Part shown: positions 14,817-20,654 of the stretch, piece by piece
How positions within the stretch are numbered: position 1 is the stretch's first letter
Layout: each line of letters begins with the position of its first letter
NCBI GenBank assembly: GCA_964393895.1
Contig: CAYMWP010000085.1
Coordinates: forward strand, 1 to 20,654
From: B4-G1 sp964393895
GTDB taxonomy: Bacteria > Chloroflexota > Anaerolineae > B4-G1
DNA: 20,654 bases
Direction: 5' to 3'
Position numbers and translations under genes: made by a program
The notes under the pieces: generated by a model
Database searches by the model: none
What the model was told of the DNA's origin: nothing
The model's input: the letters and a program-made list of their open reading frames with translations, nothing else

Positions 14817-15307
14817 TCAGTCCCCATCGTTGGCGTGAGTCAGATGCTCCAGGAAGTCGGCAAAGGCCAGCAATTCCGCGCTTACCTGAGAAAACGCTCC
14901 TGGAGACTCCTCTACCAGCCTCCTCAATCTCACCGGATCGAACTTGAATGTGTAGACATTGCGCACGACGTGCCGAAAACCACGATATTCATCCAGTGCG
15001 ACTCTGTCTCCTCAGAAATCACCGCCGGGCGCACGCTGGGGATCTCGGCGGACACCTGTTCCAACAACATCTGGTACCAATTTGCGCCCTGTGGAATGGT
15101 GCCATCCACAGTTGCCGCAATCAGTTTGAAGAGTCGTTCCAATCCGGCGTAAAAGCCATGCAAGTTCAACGCCACACCATCCAGATATAGATCGTCGGAC
15201 GACGTCTGTGCCTGATGCCACCCTGCTTGCACACGGTCGAGCACCCGAGCTATTTCATCGAGTTCATCCCGAATGCGCCTGGCAACTCGGAGCAACTGCT
15301 GGTTCAC
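14817..15307 (-). pseudogene. HepT-like HEPN protein, copy B, with an apparent 1-nt frameshift
   Basis: From the GTG at 15307 the frame matches HEPN copy A (DGVALNLHGFYAGLERLFKLIAA in part, then SVRPAVISEETES). It then shifts near 14999 and would stop at 14930 after 125 residues. In the next frame the similarity continues at once as LDEYRGFRHVVRNVYTFKF and ends AELLAFADFLEHLTHANDGD with a stop at 14817. Restoring a single base near 14997-15001 gives a 163-residue protein, the size of copy A (164). The motif again has Asn where HepT has His (R-X4-N-X-Y). The start overlaps the nucleotidyltransferase stop as GTGA. As sequenced, the toxin half loses its active site. Confidence 0.82.
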
Positions 15308-15675
15308 AAGTCAACTCCTTCCTGCATAATAGCCTGGCGCAGAGCAGGCCGACAATCTTCAGGTGCCACCAAATCAACCTCAAACTCTGCGCTTAACCCT
15401 GTCACGAGAGCTACGGCCCGATAGAACGCATCAGGCGGTATCCCCCAGGCCGCCAGGTCTATATCCGACCAGGGCGTGAACCAGGCGCGGCGCGTCAAAG
15501 AGCCAAAAACTACTATCCGGCTAGCACCAAACTTGTCACGCAGCAAAGTGGCCGCAGTGCGTGCCATCTCCCAGGCTCGTTCCCACCGCTCTGCTGCTTG
15601 TTCCTCATCCGTTCTCCTACGCGGTCGGTAAGCCAGCCACTGTTCAGGAGTTAAAGCCAGTGCCGTTCTGGTCAT
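15304..15675 (-). CDS. Nucleotidyltransferase-domain protein, copy B (antitoxin-like)
   Basis: The 123-residue minimal nucleotidyltransferase has VVFGSLTRRAWFTPWSDIDLAAWG, that is GS (58-59), D71 and D73, and a third carboxylate D101 in EVDLVAPED. The N-terminal TPEQWLAYRPRRR segment parallels copy A (SRDEWKRYIGLPGRRR), showing the two modules are paralogous but diverged. The ATG at 15673-15675 follows GGGAGGAG closely. It begins only 20 bp after the aminotransferase stop, so it is probably co-transcribed with the sugar genes. Its HEPN partner is frameshifted, leaving a possible orphan antitoxin. Confidence 0.83.
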   Translation of the reverse strand: MTRTALALTPEQWLAYRPRRRTDEEQAAERWERAWEMARTAATLLRDKFGASRIVVFGSLTRRAWFTPWSDIDLAAWGIPPDAFYRAVALVTGLSAEFEVDLVAPEDCRPALRQAIMQEGVDL

Positions 15676-15695
15676 TTCTCCTCCCGCTCTCGCTC

Positions 15696-16772
15696 CTACC
15701 TACACAGTTCGTTAACCGCCGCCACAATCGTCTCCAGGTCGGCGCTGCTCAACCCGGCGTGGACGGGGAGCGAGAGCACCTCCTTCGCCGCCCGCTCCGC
15801 CTCCGGGAACGTTCCGTCGTACCCCCGTTCCACGTAGACCCGCTGCTTGTGCACCGGCAGCGGATAATAGACCCCCGTGCCGATCCCTCTCTCCTTGAGG
15901 CCCTCCAGCACCTCGTCCCGGCGGCCATCGGTCACGCGGACGGTGTACTGGTGAAATACGTGACGGTATCCATCCGGCACGGTGGGCGTCGTGACCCCGG
16001 CCAGATGCTGACTGAGGAAACGAGCGTTGGCGATGCGGGCCTCGTTGAAACGCTCCAGCTTGTGCAACTGCGCCAGGCCGATGGCGGCGTGCACGTCGGT
16101 CATACGAAAGTTAAAGCCCATCTCGTCGTGATAGTACCGCCTCCGCATCCCGTGCTGGCGGATGACGCGGCACTGCTCGGCGATCTGATCATCGTCGGCA
16201 AGCGTGATCATCCCCCCCTCGGCCGAGGTGATGTTCTTGGTGGGGTAGAGCGAGAAGCAGCCCGTCCCAAAGCTCCCGGTCCTTTTGCCGTGGTACTCCG
16301 CCCCGTGCGACTGGCACGCATCCTCGATCACTACCAGATCGTGAGCCTGCGCCAGCTCCACGAGCGGCTCCATATCGCACGCCAGGCCAAAGAGATGCAC
16401 CGGCATGATCGCCTTCGTGCGCGGCGTGATGGCCGCCTTGACCTGCGCGGGGTCAATGTTAAAAGTGAGCGGGTCAATGTCCACGAAAACCGGTCTGGCC
16501 CCCACGCAGAGGATCGAGTTGGCCGAGGCAATGAACGTGAACGGCGTGGTGATCACCTCGTCGCCCGGCCCAATGCCGTTCGCCAGCAGCGCCACGTGCA
16601 GCGCCGTCGTCCCGGACGAGGTGGCGACCGCGTGCCGCACGCCGCACATCTCGGCAAAGGCCTCCTCGAACGCCTTCACCCTCGGCCCCTGGGCCAGTAT
16701 GCCCGAATCCAGAACCTCCAATACGGCTTGTTTCTCTTCGTCTCCGATCAATGGTTTGGCGATAGGGATCAT
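15696..16772 (-). CDS. DegT/DnrJ/EryC1/StrS aminotransferase (WbpE/WlbC type)
   Basis: The 358-residue PLP-dependent sugar aminotransferase starts MIPIAKPLIGDEEKQAV. It carries TSSGTTALHVAL (PLP phosphate loop), VVIEDACQSHGA (D151 and the following residues) and the internal aldimine lysine K179 in SLYPTKNITSAEGG. The frame is open to 17066, but the ATG at 16772 overlaps the acetyltransferase stop (ATGA), follows GAGAGAGG and matches the family start exactly. WbpE/WlbC uses glutamate to aminate C3 of UDP-2-acetamido-3-keto-glucuronate, made by the WbpB/WlbA step. The neighbouring N-acetyltransferase supports this substrate over the UDP-4-keto-sugars used by other DegT members. Confidence 0.92.
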   Translation of the reverse strand: MIPIAKPLIGDEEKQAVLEVLDSGILAQGPRVKAFEEAFAEMCGVRHAVATSSGTTALHVALLANGIGPGDEVITTPFTFIASANSILCVGARPVFVDIDPLTFNIDPAQVKAAITPRTKAIMPVHLFGLACDMEPLVELAQAHDLVVIEDACQSHGAEYHGKRTGSFGTGCFSLYPTKNITSAEGGMITLADDDQIAEQCRVIRQHGMRRRYYHDEMGFNFRMTDVHAAIGLAQLHKLERFNEARIANARFLSQHLAGVTTPTVPDGYRHVFHQYTVRVTDGRRDEVLEGLKERGIGTGVYYPLPVHKQRVYVERGYDGTFPEAERAAKEVLSLPVHAGLSSADLETIVAAVNELCR

Positions 16773-17386
16773 TTTACCTCTCTCCAAATTGATAATGGGA
16801 TAGGGATAGTCTCGTCGCATTTCGGGCAGCGTGCGAGCATTGTTTTTTCCCGTTCCTCTCCGGCTTCCAGACGCGCACCGCAGGCGCACGCGAACCCGAC
16901 CAGCCGAGCCGGGTTGCCGGCCACCATCCCGTGCGCTGGCACGTCCTTTGTGACCACGGCCCCCGCGCCCACCAGCGCCCACTCTCCAATCACCACCTTG
17001 GGCAGGATGGTCGAGTTTGCGCCCAGGGCAGCCCCGCGCTTGACCAGGACGCGCCCCAGATCCCAATCGTCGGCCCCCTTCAAGGAGCCGTCGGGATTGA
17101 CGGCGCGGGGCAGGTTGTCGTTGGTAAAGCAGACGTGCGGGCCGACGAACACGCCGTCTTCGATCTCTACGCCGTGGTAGACCGAGACATAGTTCTGTAT
17201 CTTGACGTTGTCGCCAATCTGCACGTCAAAATCCACGTAGGCCCCCTTGCCGACGATGCAATCGCACCCCAGGCGCGCCCCTTCCCGCACCTGCGCCTGG
17301 TGCCAGATAGACGTCCCCTCGCCAATGTCCGCCTCCGGCGAGACCTCCGCGGTCGGGTGGATACGAACGTCACTCTGTCTCCCCAT
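16769..17386 (-). CDS. UDP-2-acetamido-3-amino-glucuronate N-acetyltransferase (WbpD/WlbB type, left-handed beta-helix)
   Basis: The 205-residue hexapeptide-repeat protein has IHPTAEVSPEADIGEGTSIWH at its start, then NYVSVYHGVEIEDGVFVGPH, GEWALVGAGAVVTKDVP and GNPARLVGFACACG. This order and wording match WbpD/WlbB-type enzymes, which acetylate the 3-amino group with acetyl-CoA. A C-terminal CxC (167, 169) and CPKC (187-190) form a likely zinc ribbon, as in several relatives. The frame is open to 17467 but that part lies in the Wzz gene. The ATG at 17386 overlaps the Wzz stop by 17 bp and has GAGGGG upstream. The first codons lie in a purine-rich repeat shared with the Wzz tail. Confidence 0.93.
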   Translation of the reverse strand: MGRQSDVRIHPTAEVSPEADIGEGTSIWHQAQVREGARLGCDCIVGKGAYVDFDVQIGDNVKIQNYVSVYHGVEIEDGVFVGPHVCFTNDNLPRAVNPDGSLKGADDWDLGRVLVKRGAALGANSTILPKVVIGEWALVGAGAVVTKDVPAHGMVAGNPARLVGFACACGARLEAGEEREKTMLARCPKCDETIPIPLSIWREVK

Positions 17387-18719
17387 CCCCTTGTCCCCTC
17401 GTCTCCTCGTCTCCCTCTCTCCCAACCTCCGCGTCACCTCGCCACCACTCCAGAGCAAAGGCCCCAAACACTCCCACCATCACCCCCAGCATCCCCGCCA
17501 CAGCGGTGTTGAGCAGCCTGCGCGGGCCCACCGGCTTCTCCGGCACCCCGGCCCGGCTGGCCAGCCGCACCTCGCCGCCGGTATCCTCGGCCGCGATGCG
17601 CGCCTCCTCCACCTTGTGCGCCAGCGTCGTGTGGGTCTCCTGCGCCACGTCACGAGCGCGGGTCAGGCTATTCCTCTCCGCCCGCACCTCTTGCAGTTGC
17701 TGCTGCAAGGTCAGAATCCGCTCCTCCAACGCCGCTACCTGCGTCTCCATCTCCTCCCCCCACGCCTCCAGCGTGACCACCAGGTCGTCCAGAGACGAGG
17801 ACATCTCGCCAGTTGTCTGCCCCGACGGGAGAAAGGCCGCATCGGAAATCTGCAACTGAATTGATGATCCCGTCTCCGACTCCGGCACCCAGACCACAGA
17901 TGAAGTGCCTGCCCCATCGCCCTTCGTCTGAGCCGGCCGCGATGTTTGAACGCTGAATGCCTGCACCTGTAATAACAGCGCCGTCAGCTCATCGGCCGGG
18001 GTCACCGGCTCACCCGCCGACCTGCTCGCAATGTGCGTCTGCAACGCCACGGCGTTCCGCACCGCCCGCTCAATCCTCCGCTTTTCGACCAGATAGTCCT
18101 GCAGATCCTGCTCTGCCGATGCCAGTTGCGCCTCCAGAACCGCTCCTTGATTGCGGGCCTGGAACTCGATCAACGCCTGCTCGGCCGCATCCAGTTCTTC
18201 CTGCGCCCGCTTCAACTGACCCTCGAAAAAGCCCACCTGATCCTCGTTATGCGCCCCGTAGATCTCGTTGGCCTGGGTCACAAACAACCCCGCCCAAACG
18301 TTGGCGATGCGCGCTGCCTCCTCCGGTTCCTGGGAACTGACCACCAGCCGCACCATGCTGGGGTCTGCCCCCGATCGGGCCTCGATTATCTCTTGCAGGT
18401 CTCGAGCAGTCTCGACGCCTTCGGGAAGAGAGCCGAGAGAAGTCAGGAGATCCTGAACCAAATCGTCACTGGAGGCCAGCTCGGGATACGCATTGTAGAC
18501 CGGCTGGACACTGTCCACCGTCTCGAAGCGGGGATCGAATCGCATCACGTAACGCGGCTTGGTGACCGCTGCCAGAGCTGTGGCCTCGTAAGTGGGAGGG
18601 ATGAGGGAACTCACCGCGAACGCCGCCACTGCCGCCGCCAGCGCCAGCCCAGCGATCCACTTCCAATTGCTAATCAGTACCTCGACGTACACGCGCAGAT
18701 CAATTTCTTCTTCCATCAC
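17370..18719 (-). CDS. Wzz/GumC-type polysaccharide chain-length determinant protein
   Basis: The 449-residue protein has the Wzz architecture: a short N-terminal cytoplasmic segment (EEEIDLRVYVEVL), a first transmembrane helix (~20-41), a long periplasmic-type coiled-coil region (EGQLKRAQEELDAAEQAL, EERILTLQQQLQEVRAERN), a PEKPVGPRR proline-rich motif and a second transmembrane helix (~403-425). No Walker motifs or tyrosine cluster follow, so a separate BY-kinase would be needed if it is regulated by phosphorylation. The tail REGDEETRGQGDGETE is low-complexity and encoded by GGAGACGAGG-like DNA repeats. The start is GTG at 18719 (7 nt after GGAG) or ATG at 18716. It sets polymer length during export. 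Confidence 0.9.
   Translation of the reverse strand: MMEEEIDLRVYVEVLISNWKWIAGLALAAAVAAFAVSSLIPPTYEATALAAVTKPRYVMRFDPRFETVDSVQPVYNAYPELASSDDLVQDLLTSLGSLPEGVETARDLQEIIEARSGADPSMVRLVVSSQEPEEAARIANVWAGLFVTQANEIYGAHNEDQVGFFEGQLKRAQEELDAAEQALIEFQARNQGAVLEAQLASAEQDLQDYLVEKRRIERAVRNAVALQTHIASRSAGEPVTPADELTALLLQVQAFSVQTSRPAQTKGDGAGTSSVVWVPESETGSSIQLQISDAAFLPSGQTTGEMSSSLDDLVVTLEAWGEEMETQVAALEERILTLQQQLQEVRAERNSLTRARDVAQETHTTLAHKVEEARIAAEDTGGEVRLASRAGVPEKPVGPRRLLNTAVAGMLGVMVGVFGAFALEWWRGDAEVGREGDEETRGQGDGETE
17380..17430. repeat. Purine-rich GGAGACGAGG-like repeat across the Wzz stop/acetyltransferase start
   Basis: On the minus strand this stretch consists of degenerate units such as GGGAGACGAGG, AGACGAGGGG and ACAAGGGG. 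It encodes the REGDEETRGQGDGETE tail of the Wzz protein and, in the overlapping frame, supplies the ribosome-binding region and first codons of the acetyltransferase. Slippage in it could change the Wzz tail or the coupling of the two genes. Confidence 0.5.
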
Positions 18720-18731
18720 ATTATCGCTCCC

Positions 18732-18759
18732 TCGATAGATTTAGCACCACTTTTGACAA
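18732..18759 (-). promoter_or_regulatory. Possible sigma70-type promoter upstream of the Wzz gene
   Basis: On the minus strand TTGTCA (18759-18754) and TATCGA (18737-18732) are 16 nt apart and lie 13-40 bp upstream of the Wzz start. The -10 box is weak, and the short distance to the start codon means a short leader. It would serve the operon from the Wzz gene on. Confidence 0.35.
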
Positions 18760-18773
18760 GGGTAATTGAACCA

Positions 18774-19238
18774 CATAACTGGAATGGAACCGCAGATGAA
18801 CACAGATGAACGCTGATGAATTTGACTAATTATGCAATGACTCCCCTGAAAAAACCAAGAATTTCACCAGAGACGCGGAGACATACTTTTTGGCCGCAGA
18901 GAAGTCACCTGGTTCCCTTTGAAAAAAGAGAACTCGCGTTCTCCGCGTCTCGGCGGTGATGAGCAGTTACGGCCGTTTTAAACATTTGCAGTGGGCGAAA
19001 CGGTTGTCAAAGACCTCGGAGGTCTGACCTGAGCAGTTACTGCTCGTTTAAAAACCTTTGCGATCTTGGCGTCTTGGCGGTGAACATACCTTTTTCAGGG
19101 GAGTCAACACTGTTTTCTCAAAAATATCAGCGAGTATCTCAATTTTTCTCTGTGTCCCTGTGGTAAGATGACCTTTTTTCAGTAGAGTCATGCAATAGCA
19201 TCTGCGTGAATCTGGGTCCATCGGCGGTTTCAGTTATG
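18774..19238. repeat. ~465-bp composite element bounded by imperfect inverted repeats
   Basis: The left arm (18774-18856) reads CATAACTGG...ACCGCAGATGAACACAGATG...TGCAATGACTCCCCTGAAAAAA. The reverse complement of the right arm (19171-19238) reads CATAACTGAAACCGCCGATG...CAGATTCACGCAGATG...TTGCATGACTCTACTGAAAAAA, in the same order with many matches. Inside are a GAGACGCGGAG inverted pair (18864-18880 and 18941-18960), a direct repeat of GAGCAGTTAC (18961 and 19031), the palindromes AGACCTCGGAGGTCT (19011-19025) and GAGCAGTTACTGCTC (19031-19045), and internal copies of TGACTCCCCTGAAAAA (minus strand at 19089-19106) and the ACCACAG-type repeat (19141-19190). I see no gene in it. Confidence 0.6.
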
Positions 19239-19309
19239 CCTTTCATCGGTGTTTCCCGAGCAAACCACGCAAGTACACGACGGCGTTTCTAGGCTGAGCC
19301 CCTTTATCT

Positions 19310-19355
19310 GAGGCAAACAGAAAGCGTGAAACGCAAGGGACGTTACGTTTCACGC
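19310..19355 (-). terminator. Candidate intrinsic terminator downstream of the isomerase gene
   Basis: On the minus strand GCGTGAAACG (19355-19346) and CGTTTCACGC (19333-19324) form a perfect 10-bp stem with a 12-nt loop, extendable by G-T and A-T pairs. It is followed by TTTCTGTTTG, a modest T-rich tract. It lies 100 bp after the isomerase stop and would separate that gene from the polysaccharide operon. Confidence 0.42.
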
Positions 19356-19454
19356 CTCACGTTTTACGCTTCGCCTCACGTCTCGCTGCGCGTGCCGTCA
19401 AATTGCGCGGACTGCATTATAACGCACCCCTCTGGCCTGTCAAGCAGCGCCCGC

Positions 19455-20516
19455 TCACGCTTCCGCCAACCGTTGTTTGAGGAAGGAAATACTTTCCACC
19501 GGCGATGGATCCGCGCCATTGAGCATCGCCAGGTAGAAGCTGACATAGTCGCCAAAATGGATCAAGGAGAGCATGTGGGCCAACTCGCTTTCTCCCCGCC
19601 CCCAGAGAGTTTGGGCGGCTACCTTTTCGCGCCGCAGCAGTTCCTCCGTCACCTCCCAGCGCACCTGCACCCGCGCATAATCCAGGCTCGAGCGCAACAT
19701 CAGCACGATTGCCTGATCGCGCACGGATTCAGGGATGCCCAGCCCCACGACGGCGTTGTGATGCAGCTCGGGCAGCGCCTCGAAAAAGGCCCAATGTTTG
19801 CTGTTTTCGTTGAACTGGGTCTTCCAACGGTTGGCGACGGTGGAAAGAAAACCGGCTCCATAGACCACCGGAAGCCGGTCCACCAACCCAGTCGCCAGCG
19901 ACTTGGCCGCGTTGCGCGAGACCGGCGCGTCGGGGCCGATCTCTGCCTGCCACGCCTCCATCACCTGGGCGGTCTCCTCCACCTCCTCGGCATAGTCGCG
20001 CAACAGCTCCAGGCGAGACAACAACCCCAGCAACAGGGTGAAGGAGTAACCCAGTGCTGTGCGGGGCATAGACGGGTAATCGAAGCGCACCAGCAGCACG
20101 TTCCTCTCCTGCGCCAGCGCGGCCAACTTTCCCCCCGTCGTGATCGCCGCCAGTTGGGTGCCCCGTTCCAACCCCTCCCCAAAGGCCGTGAGCGTCTCCT
20201 CTGTGTTGCCAGAGTAGCTACAGCCAACGACCAGGTATTCAGAGCCGTGGACAAAGGCAGGAAGCGTGTAACCGCGCACGATGGTGATGGGAACATCACA
20301 TTCTCCCGCCACCAACCCCTGCAACAAGGCCCCGCCGATGGCCGAACCGCCCATCCCCAAAACGACCACGTGCCGCACCTCGTCGCACAAGGATGGTAAA
20401 TCCACTTTATGCGCCAGACCCCAGGCCGCCCGGCACTGCTGCGGCAACTCGCCGATGCGCCCAAGCATGCCCTTGGGATCAAGCTTATTGAAGAGTGTGG
20501 GGTCGTCAAGATTCAT
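19455..20516 (-). CDS. Bifunctional phosphoglucose/phosphomannose isomerase
   Basis: The 353-residue SIS-domain protein has GMGGSAIGG (54-62) and SYSGNTEET (100-108), the phosphate-binding loops, then NENSK (236-240) and PELHHN (249-254), which hold the conserved Glu and His of the active site in bifunctional PGI/PMI enzymes of archaea, Chloroflexota and actinobacteria. It interconverts glucose-6-P and fructose-6-P, and mannose-6-P and fructose-6-P, in the cytoplasm, feeding sugar-nucleotide synthesis. The ATG at 20516 has GCGGAGG 9 nt upstream. A promoter is placed at 20562-20590 and a possible terminator lies downstream, so it is probably its own transcription unit and not part of the polysaccharide operon. 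Confidence 0.92.
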   Translation of the reverse strand: MNLDDPTLFNKLDPKGMLGRIGELPQQCRAAWGLAHKVDLPSLCDEVRHVVVLGMGGSAIGGALLQGLVAGECDVPITIVRGYTLPAFVHGSEYLVVGCSYSGNTEETLTAFGEGLERGTQLAAITTGGKLAALAQERNVLLVRFDYPSMPRTALGYSFTLLLGLLSRLELLRDYAEEVEETAQVMEAWQAEIGPDAPVSRNAAKSLATGLVDRLPVVYGAGFLSTVANRWKTQFNENSKHWAFFEALPELHHNAVVGLGIPESVRDQAIVLMLRSSLDYARVQVRWEVTEELLRREKVAAQTLWGRGESELAHMLSLIHFGDYVSFYLAMLNGADPSPVESISFLKQRLAEA

Positions 20517-20531
20517 TGGATTATCCTCCGC

Positions 20532-20559
20532 TTACGCATTACGTTTTACGCATTACGTT
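20532..20559. repeat. Perfect two-copy 14-bp tandem repeat in the isomerase leader
   Basis: TTACGCATTACGTT occurs twice back to back (20532-20545 and 20546-20559). It lies between the predicted promoter and the Shine-Dalgarno sequence. The junction word ACGTTTTACGC (20541-20551) is also found at 19359-19369, beyond the 3' end of the same gene and in the same orientation, so the gene is bracketed by a short direct repeat. Confidence 0.7.
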
Positions 20560-20561
20560 CG

Positions 20562-20590
20562 ATGATACCAGCGGTAAGCGCGATTGTCAA
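20562..20590 (-). promoter_or_regulatory. Sigma70-type promoter of the isomerase gene
   Basis: On the minus strand a perfect -35 box TTGACA (20590-20585) and the -10 box TATCAT (20567-20562) are separated by exactly 17 nt. Transcription would start near 20555, giving a leader of about 40 nt that includes most of the 14-bp tandem repeat. Confidence 0.65.
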
Positions 20591-20654
20591 CCTGGTAATT
20601 CTTGGTGATTACCCACAAGTATGCAGATGTCTGTTCGAGGTGATCGTTTTTTCA

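Larger units (their letters stand above)
18720..19454. other. 735-bp gene-free repeat-rich interval
   Basis: This is the only stretch over 300 bases without a gene. It contains the composite inverted-repeat element at 18774-19238, a possible promoter for the Wzz gene at its left end and a hairpin at 19324-19355 behind the isomerase gene. Its base composition is visibly lower in GC than that of the flanking genes. No tRNA, CRISPR or credible small ORF was seen. Confidence 0.7.

Noticed and set aside
17370..18719. Wzz protein considered as a fused BY-kinase (Wzc type)
   Set aside because: The protein ends shortly after the second transmembrane helix, and no Walker A/B motifs or tyrosine-rich tail are present.
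18961..19045. Repeated GAGCAGTTAC words and palindromes considered as a CRISPR array
   Set aside because: There are only two direct copies, the palindromes differ, and there is no regular spacer pattern or cas gene.

Overview
The window is about 20.6 kb of GC-rich bacterial DNA. Every gene I can support lies on the minus strand, so transcription runs from the right edge to the left. The content is one polysaccharide (EPS, O-antigen or cell-surface glycan) biosynthesis locus interrupted by a block of nucleotidyltransferase-based toxin-antitoxin-like genes. Gene style, GTG starts, short interspersed repeats of the ACCACAGAGACACAGAGA type and the many HEPN/nucleotidyltransferase pairs suggest an uncultured Chloroflexota (Anaerolineae-like) genome. 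That assignment is a style-based inference; there is no rRNA or marker gene here.

Layout in the direction of transcription. (1) 20516-19455 encodes a bifunctional phosphoglucose/phosphomannose isomerase behind a good sigma70-type promoter. (2) 19454-18720 is a gene-free stretch full of short repeats, including a ~465-bp element bounded by imperfect inverted repeats. (3) 18719-15696 holds a Wzz-like chain-length protein, a WbpD/WlbB-type N-acetyltransferase and a WbpE/WlbC-type aminotransferase. (4) 15675-10326 holds four consecutive modules, each with a nucleotidyltransferase-fold gene and a partner gene: NT + HEPN (frameshifted), AbiEi-like + AbiEii, NT + HEPN, and MntA + HepT. Each module is followed by a membrane-anchored TPR-type gene or a broken copy of one. 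(5) 10254-5767 holds a TPR/jelly-roll-like membrane-anchored protein, a WbpI/WlbD-type 2-epimerase, a WbpB/WlbA-type oxidoreductase and a nucleotide-sugar 6-dehydrogenase. (6) 5770-21 holds a family 2 glycosyltransferase, an AsnB-type amidotransferase, an uncharacterised (alpha/alpha)-toroid-like protein, a polysaccharide deacetylase and a 3'-truncated methyltransferase.

Taken together, the dehydrogenase, 3-dehydrogenase, aminotransferase, N-acetyltransferase and 2-epimerase form the complete five-enzyme set known to make UDP-ManNAc(3NAc)A-type diacetamido uronic acids. Here the set is split in two by the toxin-antitoxin-like block. The AsnB homologue could amidate the uronic acid. Most sugar genes overlap by 4-17 bp, so translational coupling in a single operon is likely.

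The most unusual part is 9.2-15.7 kb. The same 5' segment of a TPR membrane-protein gene recurs three times (full length at 12102-11083, truncated at 13609-13256, fragment at 14768-14631), each time directly downstream of a different toxin-antitoxin-like pair. One copy has been cut by an interspersed repeat and one HEPN gene carries an apparent 1-nt deletion, so the block is recombining and decaying.
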